NCBI GenBank assembly: GCA_035525905.1
Contig: DATLDK010000054.1
Coordinates: 1 to 5,431, forward strand
Source: Gaiellasilicea sp035525905
GTDB taxonomy: Bacteria > Actinomycetota > Thermoleophilia > Gaiellales > Gaiellaceae
Length of the DNA: 5,431 nt
Direction of reading: 5' to 3'
In this document: one piece after another, positions 1-5,002 of the stretch
How positions within the stretch are numbered: the first letter of the stretch is position 1
How the letters are laid out: each line of letters begins with the position of its first letter
Position numbers and translations under genes: made by a program
Notes under the pieces: model-generated
Database searches by the model: none
What the model was told of the DNA's origin: nothing
Seen by the model: the letters and a program-made list of their open reading frames with translations, nothing else

Positions 1-1157
1 CGCGCATCGAGTCCCAGAACGTCGGCAAGCCGATCGCTGGCGCCCGCGCCGAGATCGGGATGGTCGCGCAGGTCTTCCACTTCTACGCGGGGGCGATCGA
101 CAAGCACGGCGGCGAGACGATCCCCGTGTCCGGCGGCGTCGCGGCCACCTTTCGCGAGTCGCTCGGCGTCGTCGGCCTCATCGTGCCGTGGAACTTCCCG
201 GCCAACATCGCCAGCTGGAAGCTCGGCCCGGCGCTCGCGTGCGGCAACACCGTCGTCCTGAAGCCCGCGGAGCTGACGCCGATGTCGGCGCTGAGGCTGG
301 CCGAGCTCGTCCTCGAGTCCGGGATCCCCGAGGGCGTCGTCAACGTCATCGTGGGCAAAGGATCCGTCGTCGGCAGCCGGCTCGTCGCTCACCCCGATGT
401 CGCGAAGATCGGGTTCACGGGGTCGACCGAGGTCGGGCGCACGGTCATGGAGGGAGCCGCGGCCACGATCAAGCGCGTCACGCTCGAGCTGGGCGGGAAG
501 TCGGCGAACGTGATCTTTGCCGACGCCGACCTCGAGCGCGCGGCGGCGGCCGCTCCGTACGCCGTCTTCGACAACGCCGGCCAGGACTGCTGTGCGCGGT
601 CCCGGATCCTCGTCGAGCGCAGCGCGTACGACCGCTTCCTGGAGCTGCTCATCGAAGCGACTCGCGGCGTGCAGGTCGGTGATCCCGAGGAGGACGCGAC
701 GGAGATGGGCCCGCTGATCTCCGCCGCGCACCGCGAGACGGTCTCGTCGTTCGTCGAGGGGGAGCCTCTCTTCCGGGGGGACGCTCCGGACGGCCCAGGC
801 TTCTGGTTTCCCTGCACGCTCGTCGAGGCGACGAACGAGGACAGGATCGCGCGCGAAGAGGTCTTCGGTCCGGTCGCCGCCGTAATCCCGTTCGCCGACG
901 AGGCGGAGGCGATCAAGCTGGCGAACGACACGCCGTACGGGCTGTCGGGCTCGATCTGGACGCGCGACGGCGCCAGAGCGCTCCGCGTCGCGCGCGCGGT
1001 CGAAGCCGGCGTCCTCTCGGTCAACTCGAACAGCTCCGTTCGCGTTTCGACGCCGTTCGGTGGCATGAAGCAGTCCGGCTTCGGCCGGGAGCTGGGAATG
1101 CACGCGCTCGAGGGCTACTCGGAGGTCAAGAACGTGTTCCTGTCGACGGAGGGCTGA
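1..1157 (+). CDS. NAD(P)-dependent aldehyde dehydrogenase, 5' end outside window (AldC-like)
   Basis: This cytoplasmic enzyme oxidises an aldehyde to its acid with NAD(P)+. The reading frame is open from base 3, before the first Met at base 60, so the gene begins upstream. About 384 residues are visible, and roughly 70-100 N-terminal ones are missing. Numbering from the Met at base 60, the family signatures appear in order: VPWNFP with the oxyanion-hole Asn45, the cofactor loop GFTGSTEVG (118-126), ELGGKS with general-base Glu143, GQDCCARSR with catalytic Cys177 (bases 588-590), EEVFGPV with Glu267, and PFGGMKQSGFGRELG near the end. The segment between GPLIS and the FWF motif is some ten residues shorter than in many family members. 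Both this segment and the double Cys recall M. tuberculosis AldC (Rv2858c), from memory. The gene is coupled to the SDR gene that follows. The family is certain; the substrate is inferred, perhaps a gamma-glutamyl-aminoaldehyde. Confidence 0.95.
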   Translation, partial: RIESQNVGKPIAGARAEIGMVAQVFHFYAGAIDKHGGETIPVSGGVAATFRESLGVVGLIVPWNFPANIASWKLGPALACGNTVVLKPAELTPMSALRLAELVLESGIPEGVVNVIVGKGSVVGSRLVAHPDVAKIGFTGSTEVGRTVMEGAAATIKRVTLELGGKSANVIFADADLERAAAAAPYAVFDNAGQDCCARSRILVERSAYDRFLELLIEATRGVQVGDPEEDATEMGPLISAAHRETVSSFVEGEPLFRGDAPDGPGFWFPCTLVEATNEDRIAREEVFGPVAAVIPFADEAEAIKLANDTPYGLSGSIWTRDGARALRVARAVEAGVLSVNSNSSVRVSTPFGGMKQSGFGRELGMHALEGYSEVKNVFLSTEG

Positions 1158-1927
1158 TGAAACGTCTCGAAGGGAAGGTCTGCGTGATCACGGGCGCCGG
1201 CGGCGGGATGGGCCGCGAGGCGGCGATGCTCTTCACCGAGGAGGGGGCGAAGGTCTGCGCCGCCGACATGAACCTCGGGGCCGCCGAGGAGACGGTGGGC
1301 CTGTGCTCCGGCGATGCGTTCTCCTTTCAGGCGAACGTCGCCGAGGAGCGGGATGTCCGCGAGCTGATGGCCGCGACCGCCGCGCGCTACGGCGGCATCG
1401 ACGTCCTCTACAACAACGCCGGGATCTCACCGGACGACGACGCATCCGTGCTCGACACGTCGGTCGAGGCCTGGGACCGGGTCCAGGCGGTCAACACGCG
1501 CGGAGTGTTCTTGTGCTGCAAGCATGGAATCCCGTACCTGCTCGAGCGTGGCGGCGGTTCCGTGATCAACGTCGCCAGTTTCGTCGCGATCCTCGGCGCC
1601 GCGACCTCGCAGATCTCCTACTCGGCCTCGAAGGGGGCCGTGCTGTCGATGAGCCGGGAGCTCGGGGTTCAGTTCGCGCGTCAAGGAGTACGGGTCAACG
1701 CCCTCTGTCCGGGGCCCGTCGAGACGCCGCTCCTGCTCAACATCTTCGGGGACGACCCGGCAGCGCTCGAGCGTCGGCGGATCCACTGGCCCACGGGCAG
1801 GCTCGCGAAGCCTCGGGAGATCGTGAACGCGGCGCTCTTCCTCGCTAGCGACGAGTCGTCGTACGTGAATGCCTCGAGCTTCCTGGTCGACGGCGGCCTC
1901 ACCGCCGCGTACGTCACGCCGGACTAA
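1157..1927 (+). CDS. Short-chain dehydrogenase/reductase (classical SDR, Rv2857c-like)
   Basis: This is an NAD(P)-dependent oxidoreductase of 256 residues, the usual length for classical SDRs. The Rossmann motif TGAGGGMG lies at residues 12-19. Asp37 at the end of the second strand suggests a preference for NAD(H). NNAG is at 86-89, Asn113 and Ser141 follow, and the catalytic YxxxK is Tyr155/Lys159. The PG motif and the C-terminal VDGG are present. Ser141 to Tyr155 is one residue longer than the common spacing. The segment around ASFVAILGAATSQISYSASKG and the AYVTP tail closely resemble mycobacterial Rv2857c as I remember it. The ATG shares its A with the TGA of the aldehyde dehydrogenase, and GGAGGG lies only 3 bases upstream, so translation is probably coupled. 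Databases often label such proteins FabG or glucose dehydrogenase; the context favours a catabolic role with the aldehyde dehydrogenase. The substrate is unknown. Confidence 0.93.
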   Translation: MKRLEGKVCVITGAGGGMGREAAMLFTEEGAKVCAADMNLGAAEETVGLCSGDAFSFQANVAEERDVRELMAATAARYGGIDVLYNNAGISPDDDASVLDTSVEAWDRVQAVNTRGVFLCCKHGIPYLLERGGGSVINVASFVAILGAATSQISYSASKGAVLSMSRELGVQFARQGVRVNALCPGPVETPLLLNIFGDDPAALERRRIHWPTGRLAKPREIVNAALFLASDESSYVNASSFLVDGGLTAAYVTPD

Positions 1928-2380
1928 CTAGACGCCGACCACCTGCACGAGCCAGCGGCGGTCGCGCTCGCGGTCGAGCTCGAGGAACATCACGCGCTGC
2001 CACGTGCCGAGGCAGAGCTCGCCGTCCCGCACGGGAATCGACTCACCCGCTGGGCCGAGCAGCATCGACATGCAATGCGAGTGGCCGTTGCCGAAGTCCA
2101 TGTCCTCGGGGCACACGTTCTCGGTCCGGCGATCCCAGTCGTCGTGCGCGTAGTAGTTGTCGCTCGGAACGAGTTTCTTGAGCAGGAGCGCAAAGTCCTC
2201 GAGGAAGCCGGTCTCGAACTCGTTGACGCGGACGGAGCAGGTGGTGTGCGGGGAATACACGGAGCAGATGCCGTTCTTGATCCCGCTGGCGACGACTGCC
2301 TCCTGGACCTCGTCCGTGATGTCCTTGACGGAGAGCCCGCCCGCCGTGCGGAGCTGGGTCTCCTGCTGGTAGGCCTTCAT
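1928..2380 (-). CDS. yjbQ: YjbQ / UPF0047 family protein (secondary thiamine-phosphate synthase family)
   Basis: The 150-residue product matches the whole length of the YjbQ (UPF0047, TIGR00149) family. Visible signatures are SPHTTCSV with His45, the Glu54 region, the strongly conserved GNGHSHCMSMLLG (97-109, with His100 and His102), and DGELCLGTWQ (119-128) followed by the FLELD strand. E. coli YjbQ was reported to have weak thiamine-phosphate synthase activity; its true role is not settled. The stop codon abuts the SDR stop, so the two genes converge with no spacer. No Shine-Dalgarno sequence precedes the ATG. The only promoter-like hexamer is CACAAT, ending 8 bases before it, with no good -35. 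Leaderless expression is possible but weakly supported. The start is chosen because KAYQQETQL matches the usual family N-terminus. Confidence 0.93.
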   Translation of the reverse strand: MKAYQQETQLRTAGGLSVKDITDEVQEAVVASGIKNGICSVYSPHTTCSVRVNEFETGFLEDFALLLKKLVPSDNYYAHDDWDRRTENVCPEDMDFGNGHSHCMSMLLGPAGESIPVRDGELCLGTWQRVMFLELDRERDRRWLVQVVGV

Positions 2381-2449
2381 CGCCCGACATTGTGACAGTC
2401 GCGTGACGAGCCCCGTGAGGGAACCGGTGTCCCGCGTGGCGACGGCCGT

Positions 2450-2477
2450 TTGACCGCTGGCGCATCGGGGTTACTCT
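2450..2477 (+). promoter_or_regulatory. Promoter of the L,D-transpeptidase gene, probably leaderless
   Basis: TTGACC (2450-2455) and TACTCT (2472-2477) are separated by 16 bases and fit the -35 and the actinobacterial TANNNT -10. The -10 ends 8 bases before the GTG at 2486, so transcription should begin at or within a base or two of that codon. An in-frame TGA at 2477-2479 rules out any earlier start. The 105-bp spacer 2381-2485 also has to hold the divergent yjbQ promoter. Confidence 0.65.
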
Positions 2478-2485
2478 GAAAAGGC

Positions 2486-3235
2486 GTGCGCGCATCCTTT
2501 CCGGCCCTGCTTGCAACCGTCGTGATCGCGGCCGGCGTGGCGGCGGCCGGTCCGTCCGGCGTCTTGGCGTCGAGCGGCGGCGGACGGGTCTGTGCGGCAG
2601 GCCAGATCCGCTGGCTCGAGACGTGGGACCGCTCGCATGCCGGGCGGCTCCTGGCTCCCGCGACGATCTATCGGCGCCCGGGTGCGGTCCCCTTCCTCCG
2701 TTTGCAAACGACCGACCGGTACGGGTTCTCGACCACCGTTCCGATCGTGGCGGAACGCCTGGATCGACATTGCCGTCCGACCTGGTTCCGGGTGCGCGTG
2801 AGCCACTACCCGAACGGCACGCTCGGCTGGATCCGGGCCGGCACGATGGCGACGTCCCGGATCCGGGCCAGGATCGTCATCGACGTCTCCCGCCATCGAC
2901 TCTTCCTGTACAAGCGCGGCCGCCTTGTGCTCTCTACTCCGGCCGCGGTGGGCAAGGCCAGCACGCCGACGCCGCGCGGCCGCTTCTACATCACGCAGCG
3001 CTTCATCGTGACGACGTCGAACGGGCCTTACGGCGCCCGGGCGCTCGGCATCTCCGCCTTCTCCGACGTGTTGAGGTCGTGGCGCGACGGGGGCCCCGTC
3101 GGCATTCATGGGACGAACGAGCCGTTTTCGATCGGCCGTCCGGTCTCGCACGGCTGCGTCCGACTACCGGAGCGCGCGATGCTCCAGCTGTTCGGCCAGG
3201 TACCGCTCGCGACTCCCGTCGTGATCCGCGACTGA
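2486..3235 (+). CDS. Secreted L,D-transpeptidase with SH3-like and YkuD domains
   Basis: This exported enzyme of 249 residues should form 3-3 cross-links in peptidoglycan or attach molecules to it. Residues 1 to about 28 are a signal peptide: Arg2, a hydrophobic stretch, then cleavage probably near VLA-SS. Residues from about 52 to 120 resemble a bacterial SH3-like domain (LAPATIYRRPGA ... WFRVRV ... GTLGWIRAGTM). The YkuD domain fills about 128 to 248: IVIDVSRHRLFLYKRG at its start, the TPTPRGRFYIT strand, His208 in GIHGT, and the catalytic block SHGCVRL with His222, Cys224 and Arg226. Cys36 and Cys96 could pair after export. The GTG start is supported by the preceding in-frame TGA and the promoter placed for a leaderless transcript. 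The neighbours are unrelated to the cell wall, so it is likely transcribed alone. Confidence 0.94.
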   Translation: MRASFPALLATVVIAAGVAAAGPSGVLASSGGGRVCAAGQIRWLETWDRSHAGRLLAPATIYRRPGAVPFLRLQTTDRYGFSTTVPIVAERLDRHCRPTWFRVRVSHYPNGTLGWIRAGTMATSRIRARIVIDVSRHRLFLYKRGRLVLSTPAAVGKASTPTPRGRFYITQRFIVTTSNGPYGARALGISAFSDVLRSWRDGGPVGIHGTNEPFSIGRPVSHGCVRLPERAMLQLFGQVPLATPVVIRD

Positions 3236-3244
3236 CCGCGGCAT

Positions 3245-3257
3245 CGCGGGACCCGCG
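3245..3257. repeat. Small perfect palindrome between convergent genes
   Basis: CGCGGG-A-CCCGCG lies in the 34-bp gap between the stop codons of the L,D-transpeptidase gene and the 92-residue ORF. It could fold as a 5-bp stem with a GAC loop on either strand. No T-run follows on either side, so calling it a terminator would be a guess. Confidence 0.35.
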
Positions 3258-3269
3258 TAACGCGCCGGC

Positions 3270-3548
3270 TTACTGCATTGCCCCCTTCATCCCCGGCCCC
3301 TCAGCCTTGAGGAGGTGGGGCTGGCCGTCGAGCCTGACCGAGGTCGAGGACAGCCCGCAGGCCTCGAGCCACTCCCGGATGGCCGAGAGAGTGGAGGGGA
3401 CCAGCGTCCTGCCGGATCCACGAAGGGGTACGACCACCTCCCAGCGACCATCGTGGTCGGAGGTGGCCGTCGCCTGCTGGCCCGGGAGGAGCTCTACGAG
3501 CGCGAAGGCCGCAGCGGCGGTGGGTGCGGAGATGCGGATGGGTTCCAT
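3270..3548 (-). CDS. Hypothetical protein, 92 residues
   Basis: I do not recognise this family with certainty. The start at 3548 is chosen over an upstream ATG at 3701 because GGGAGGAG (3557-3564) stands 8 bases before it, and because the upstream part overlaps the promoter and is rich in Arg and Cys. The sequence suggests a compact alpha/beta fold: a helix around APTAAAAFALVELL, strands TATSDHDG and WEVVVPL, a helix STLSAIREWLEACGL, and a last strand SVRLDGQPHLLKAE. There is no signal peptide or membrane segment, so it is probably cytosolic. Such strand-helix patterns occur in small ferredoxin-like or ACT-like folds, but that is inference only. It converges on the L,D-transpeptidase gene and has its own promoter, so it is probably monocistronic. 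Confidence 0.75.
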   Translation of the reverse strand: MEPIRISAPTAAAAFALVELLPGQQATATSDHDGRWEVVVPLRGSGRTLVPSTLSAIREWLEACGLSSTSVRLDGQPHLLKAEGPGMKGAMQ

Positions 3549-3556
3549 GCGGCTGG

Positions 3557-3564
3557 CTCCTCCC
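3557..3564 (-). promoter_or_regulatory. Strong Shine-Dalgarno site fixing the start of the 92-residue ORF
   Basis: On the minus strand GGGAGGAG is followed by 8 bases and then ATG (3548). It is among the strongest ribosome sites in the window and decides the start against the longer reading. Confidence 0.75.
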
Positions 3565-3672
3565 GTCGGAAAATCTCGACCGAAGAACGCGCCCGGCCAC
3601 CTGAGGACCGCCTGCGCCCAGCGATGCGGGGAACACGAGCCTCCGCCCACGCGGGTGCGGCGGCTCTCGAAG

Positions 3673-3701
3673 AACATACCCGATTTAAGGCTTGCAAACA
3701 A
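3673..3701 (-). promoter_or_regulatory. Sigma-70 type promoter for the 92-residue ORF
   Basis: On the minus strand TTGTTT (3696-3701) and TATGTT (3673-3678) are exactly 17 bases apart, within an AT-rich island that stands out from the GC-rich surroundings. The predicted start near 3666 gives a leader of about 118 bases before the ATG at 3548. I see no recognised riboswitch in that leader. Confidence 0.6.
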
Positions 3702-3731
3702 TACCGCGAAACGACGTCACTCCGGCCGGCG

Positions 3732-3869
3732 TCAGGACGGCTCGGATGAGATGGATTCCTCGCCCTCCACCCAGCGCAGCCGCTGTTCGCAGTCGGCGAG
3801 AGCCTGCAGCAGCGTCTCGATGACGTCGAGCGAGTTGGTGTCGCGGAGCATCGAACGGATTTCGTCCAT
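3732..3869 (-). CDS. Putative small helical protein, start uncertain
   Basis: From the ATG at 3869 this frame codes 45 residues: MDEIRSMLRDTNSLDVIETL, then a second helix with LLQALADCEQRLRWVEG and an acidic Ser-rich tail. The pattern is that of two amphipathic helices and looks like a real protein, unlike the Arg-rich readings of the other frames here. Upstream the frame stays open, and the preceding residues (AIFPTEQARLLRR) look equally helical, yet no ATG, GTG or TTG occurs in frame back to the hairpin at 4030-4057. No Shine-Dalgarno sequence precedes the ATG. It is either a short gene with a weak start, a longer one with an unusual start, or a decayed or frameshifted remnant. No function can be given. 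Confidence 0.4.
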   Translation of the reverse strand: MDEIRSMLRDTNSLDVIETLLQALADCEQRLRWVEGEESISSEPS

Positions 3870-4029
3870 CCGACGAAGGAGCCGCGCTTGCTCCGTAGGG
3901 AAGATCGCCTCCGTGTTGTCCGTGGCGGCGACGTGGGGTCGGGCCGCAAGACCAGTCTCCCACTCGGGCGCGGGGTGTTCAAGGGCCCACGAGCTCTCGC
4001 GCGGGCCTCGGAGGAGGCCACAGCAAAGT
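3870..4029. other. Stretch with no assignable gene
   Basis: Between the putative small ORF and the hairpin terminator I find no convincing start codon with a ribosome site, no RNA gene and no repeat. The long minus-strand readings starting with GTG at 4021 and 3963 are rich in Arg, Pro and Ser and look like shadows. The frame of the small ORF at 3732-3869 is open through this stretch, so part of it may be coding. Confidence 0.4.
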
Positions 4030-4057
4030 GAGAGGGCGCCGCTAGGGGCGCCCTCTC
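4030..4057 (-). terminator. Hairpin terminator of the pilin gene
   Basis: GAGAGGGCGCC (4030-4040) and GGCGCCCTCTC (4047-4057) form a perfect 11-bp stem with a 6-base loop, starting 24 bases beyond the pilin stop. On the minus strand the sequence after the stem is ACTTTGCTG, a short T-run, so termination there is likely. On the plus strand no T-run follows and no gene needs it. Confidence 0.75.
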
Positions 4058-4081
4058 GGTGAAGCAGCGTTTCAGTGAGGC

Positions 4082-4540
4082 TTACGGACAGGCTCCCGCC
4101 TTGATGACGCCGTTGTTCGCGGGCGTCGCGGAGCCCTGCTGGTAGTAGTACGGGAACGTGGTCGTCGCCGCGTTCAACGTGTTGATGCAGTAGTAGGTGG
4201 CTGTCGGTGCCGTGGCGCCGATCGCGATGTTCGGCGAGAGGCCGGCGTCGATCGTCCGCAGGAGGGCGGTCGTCATGCCCATGTAGCCGGTGGTGGCGGC
4301 GGTCGAGTCGATGTCCGAGGACGAGCCGTTGTTGTCCGCTGCATACGTCTCGATTGACGGGATCGCCGCCCGGACGTTGGCCTGGTTGGCAGCCTTGGCC
4401 GCGCGGTCACGGAAGCCGAGATAGCTCGGCACGGCGATCGCGAGCAGGATGCCGATGATGATGATCACGACCAGGAGCTCGATCAGGGTGAAACCCTGCT
4501 CGTTCCTGGCGTCGAGGCGCTTGCGTAGCGCGGTAAGCAT
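4082..4540 (-). CDS. pilA: Type IV prepilin (major-pilin-like, PilA family)
   Basis: The product of 152 residues is the precursor of a type IV pilus subunit, with its class III signal at the N-terminus. Residues 1-16 form a charged leader ending in NEQG; prepilin peptidase should cut between Gly16 and Phe17, giving a mature N-terminus FTLIE with Glu5 (Glu21 of the precursor). A hydrophobic helix LIELLVVIIIIGILLAIAVP continues into the amphipathic SYLGFRDRAAKAANQANVRAA region. The rest is a small Thr/Ala/Ser-rich globular part. Cys118 and the penultimate Cys151 can close the usual C-terminal disulfide loop. The ATG at 4540 is chosen because AAGGAG lies 6 bases upstream, and because an extension to 4594 would add an unusual Arg-rich segment before the leader. 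No assembly genes are nearby, so secretion ATPase, platform protein and peptidase must be encoded elsewhere. A hairpin terminator follows directly, so it is likely transcribed alone, as expected for an abundant subunit. A minor pilin or pseudopilin is possible. Confidence 0.92.
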   Translation of the reverse strand: MLTALRKRLDARNEQGFTLIELLVVIIIIGILLAIAVPSYLGFRDRAAKAANQANVRAAIPSIETYAADNNGSSSDIDSTAATTGYMGMTTALLRTIDAGLSPNIAIGATAPTATYYCINTLNAATTTFPYYYQQGSATPANNGVIKAGACP

Positions 4541-4546
4541 CGAATT

Positions 4547-4552
4547 CTCCTT
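4547..4552 (-). promoter_or_regulatory. Shine-Dalgarno site of the pilin gene
   Basis: On the minus strand AAGGAG is followed by AATTCG and then ATG. This nearly ideal site fixes the start at 4540 and fits a highly translated structural protein. Confidence 0.8.
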
Positions 4553-4607
4553 GGAAGGTGGTCGTCGAGGGCTGACCCGGTATCGACGCCTCACTCACCC
4601 AGGGCTA

Positions 4608-4648
4608 CCCCCAAATTGGGGGATCCCGTTTCGAATTTGGGCAACGGG
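4608..4648. repeat. Nested palindromes upstream of the pilin gene
   Basis: This 41-base stretch starts 68 bases before the pilin start codon. It holds CCCCCAAATTGGGGG (4608-4622, symmetric about one base), GGGATCCC (4620-4627), TTCGAA (4630-4635), the 8-bp inverted pair CCCAAATT (4610-4617) and AATTTGGG (4634-4641), and CCCGTT (4625-4630) with AACGGG (4643-4648). The arms overlap, so only some can pair at one time. Such symmetry fits an operator for a dimeric regulator, or a switching leader RNA. I could not place a convincing -35/-10 pair for the pilin gene here. Confidence 0.6.
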
Positions 4649-4714
4649 TGGTGATGCGCTGCCCGCGAAACCCCCCACGGGAGCGTCAGCCGTGCCTGCC
4701 GACCGAGTATCAGA

Positions 4715-4788
4715 TGGGCCCGCCTGGACTCGAACCAGGGGCCAAGCGATTATGAGTCGCCTGCTCTAACCAGCTGAGCTACGGGCCC
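4715..4788 (-). tRNA. tRNA with anticodon CAU, probably tRNA-Ile2 (lysidine type)
   Basis: The 74 bases fold into a complete cloverleaf. The acceptor stem is GGGCCCG with CGGGCCC, with discriminator A at 4715. The D arm GCTC...GAGC is followed by anticodon stem GGCGA/TCGCT with loop CTCATAA, and by the T arm CCTGG TTCGAGT CCAGG. CCA is not encoded. The anticodon is CAU. The anticodon arm GGCGACTCATAATCGCTTGG is the same as I remember for E. coli tRNA-Ile2, and C4-G69 and C5-G68 are present, as known for TilS substrates. Automatic annotation would probably say tRNA-Met. A possible -10, TACGCT (4797-4802), lies just upstream, without a clear -35. Confidence 0.93.
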
Positions 4789-4814
4789 GCGGAGTCAGCG
4801 TACGTCAACCGGCG

Positions 4815-4964
4815 CGGTGAACCACCTCCTGGGTGATAGGTCAAGCGGCCCCCTGTCGTGCATGGTGTCCTCAGCGGACAACAACAAGCTTGACGGGCCT
4901 CCTGCGGTGGACCCGAAGCTTTCACGGAGAACGGGGCGGGGCTCCTGCGGTGGCCCCGCGTTTT
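4815..4964 (+). ncRNA. Candidate structured RNA with repeated UCCUG hairpin loops
   Basis: The plus strand between the divergent tRNA and the membrane-protein gene is rich in hairpins and ends in an intrinsic terminator, although no gene lies upstream on this strand. Hairpins: CACC/GGTG (4823-4835, loop TCCTG); TGTCC/GGACA (4866-4880, loop TCAGC); CGGGCC with GGaCCCG (4894-4915, loop TCCTGCGGT); GCGGGGC/GCCCCGC (4936-4959, loop TCCTGCGGTG). Three loops therefore begin UCCUG closed by a C-G pair, and the 12-mer CTCCTGCGGTGG occurs exactly at 4899-4910 and 4942-4953. GTCAAGC (4840-4846) can pair with GCTTGAC (4888-4894), but that excludes the AAGCTT pairing of 4886-4891 with 4916-4921. It resembles no RNA family I know. 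It could be a free small RNA or the leader of the gene at 5003. The 5' end is approximate; no promoter was recognised. Confidence 0.5.
4936..4964 (+). terminator. Intrinsic terminator on the plus strand
   Basis: GCGGGGC (4936-4942) and GCCCCGC (4953-4959) form a perfect 7-bp GC stem, and GTTTT (4960-4964) follows at once. On the minus strand no T-run follows. It ends 38 bases before the ATG at 5003, so it either ends a small RNA or attenuates the next gene. Confidence 0.7.
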
Positions 4965-5002
4965 CCATTTCACTCTACGGCGCTCGTAGGGAGACCGGCC
5001 AC

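Noticed and set aside
720..830. Deletion in the aldehyde dehydrogenase
   Set aside because: The region after GPLIS is shorter than in many relatives, but the frame is intact and, as I recall, AldC-like proteins share the shorter form, so this is a subfamily trait and not damage.
389..1066. Minus-strand open frame of 225 codons inside the aldehyde dehydrogenase gene
   Set aside because: It is antisense to conserved catalytic motifs and has Ser/Ala/Thr-rich composition without domains.
3245..3257. Bidirectional terminator between converging genes
   Set aside because: The palindrome is perfect but short, and neither strand has a T-run after it; it is listed only as a repeat.
3494..4021. Minus-strand open frame of 175 codons from a GTG at 4021
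   Set aside because: The product is Arg/Ser/Pro-rich and overlaps the start of the 92-residue gene in another frame; no ribosome site precedes it.
2623..4062. Plus-strand open frame of 479 codons
   Set aside because: It is out of frame with the L,D-transpeptidase, covers its whole YkuD domain and then runs antisense to two minus-strand genes. The product is rich in Arg, Pro and Ser with no motif, typical of a GC-rich shadow.
4541..4594. 18-residue extension of the pilin
   Set aside because: It reads through the AAGGAG site and adds an Arg-rich stretch that prepilin leaders do not have; the ATG at 4540 fits better.
4690..4800. tRNA as an integration (attachment) site
   Set aside because: I found no direct repeat of the tRNA 3' end in the window, and no integrase or mobile gene is present.
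4817..5002. N-terminal extension of the membrane protein from GTG at 4817
   Set aside because: The frame is open but crosses a terminator and several hairpins. The residues look random, and the ATG at 5003 has a ribosome site and starts directly before a membrane segment.
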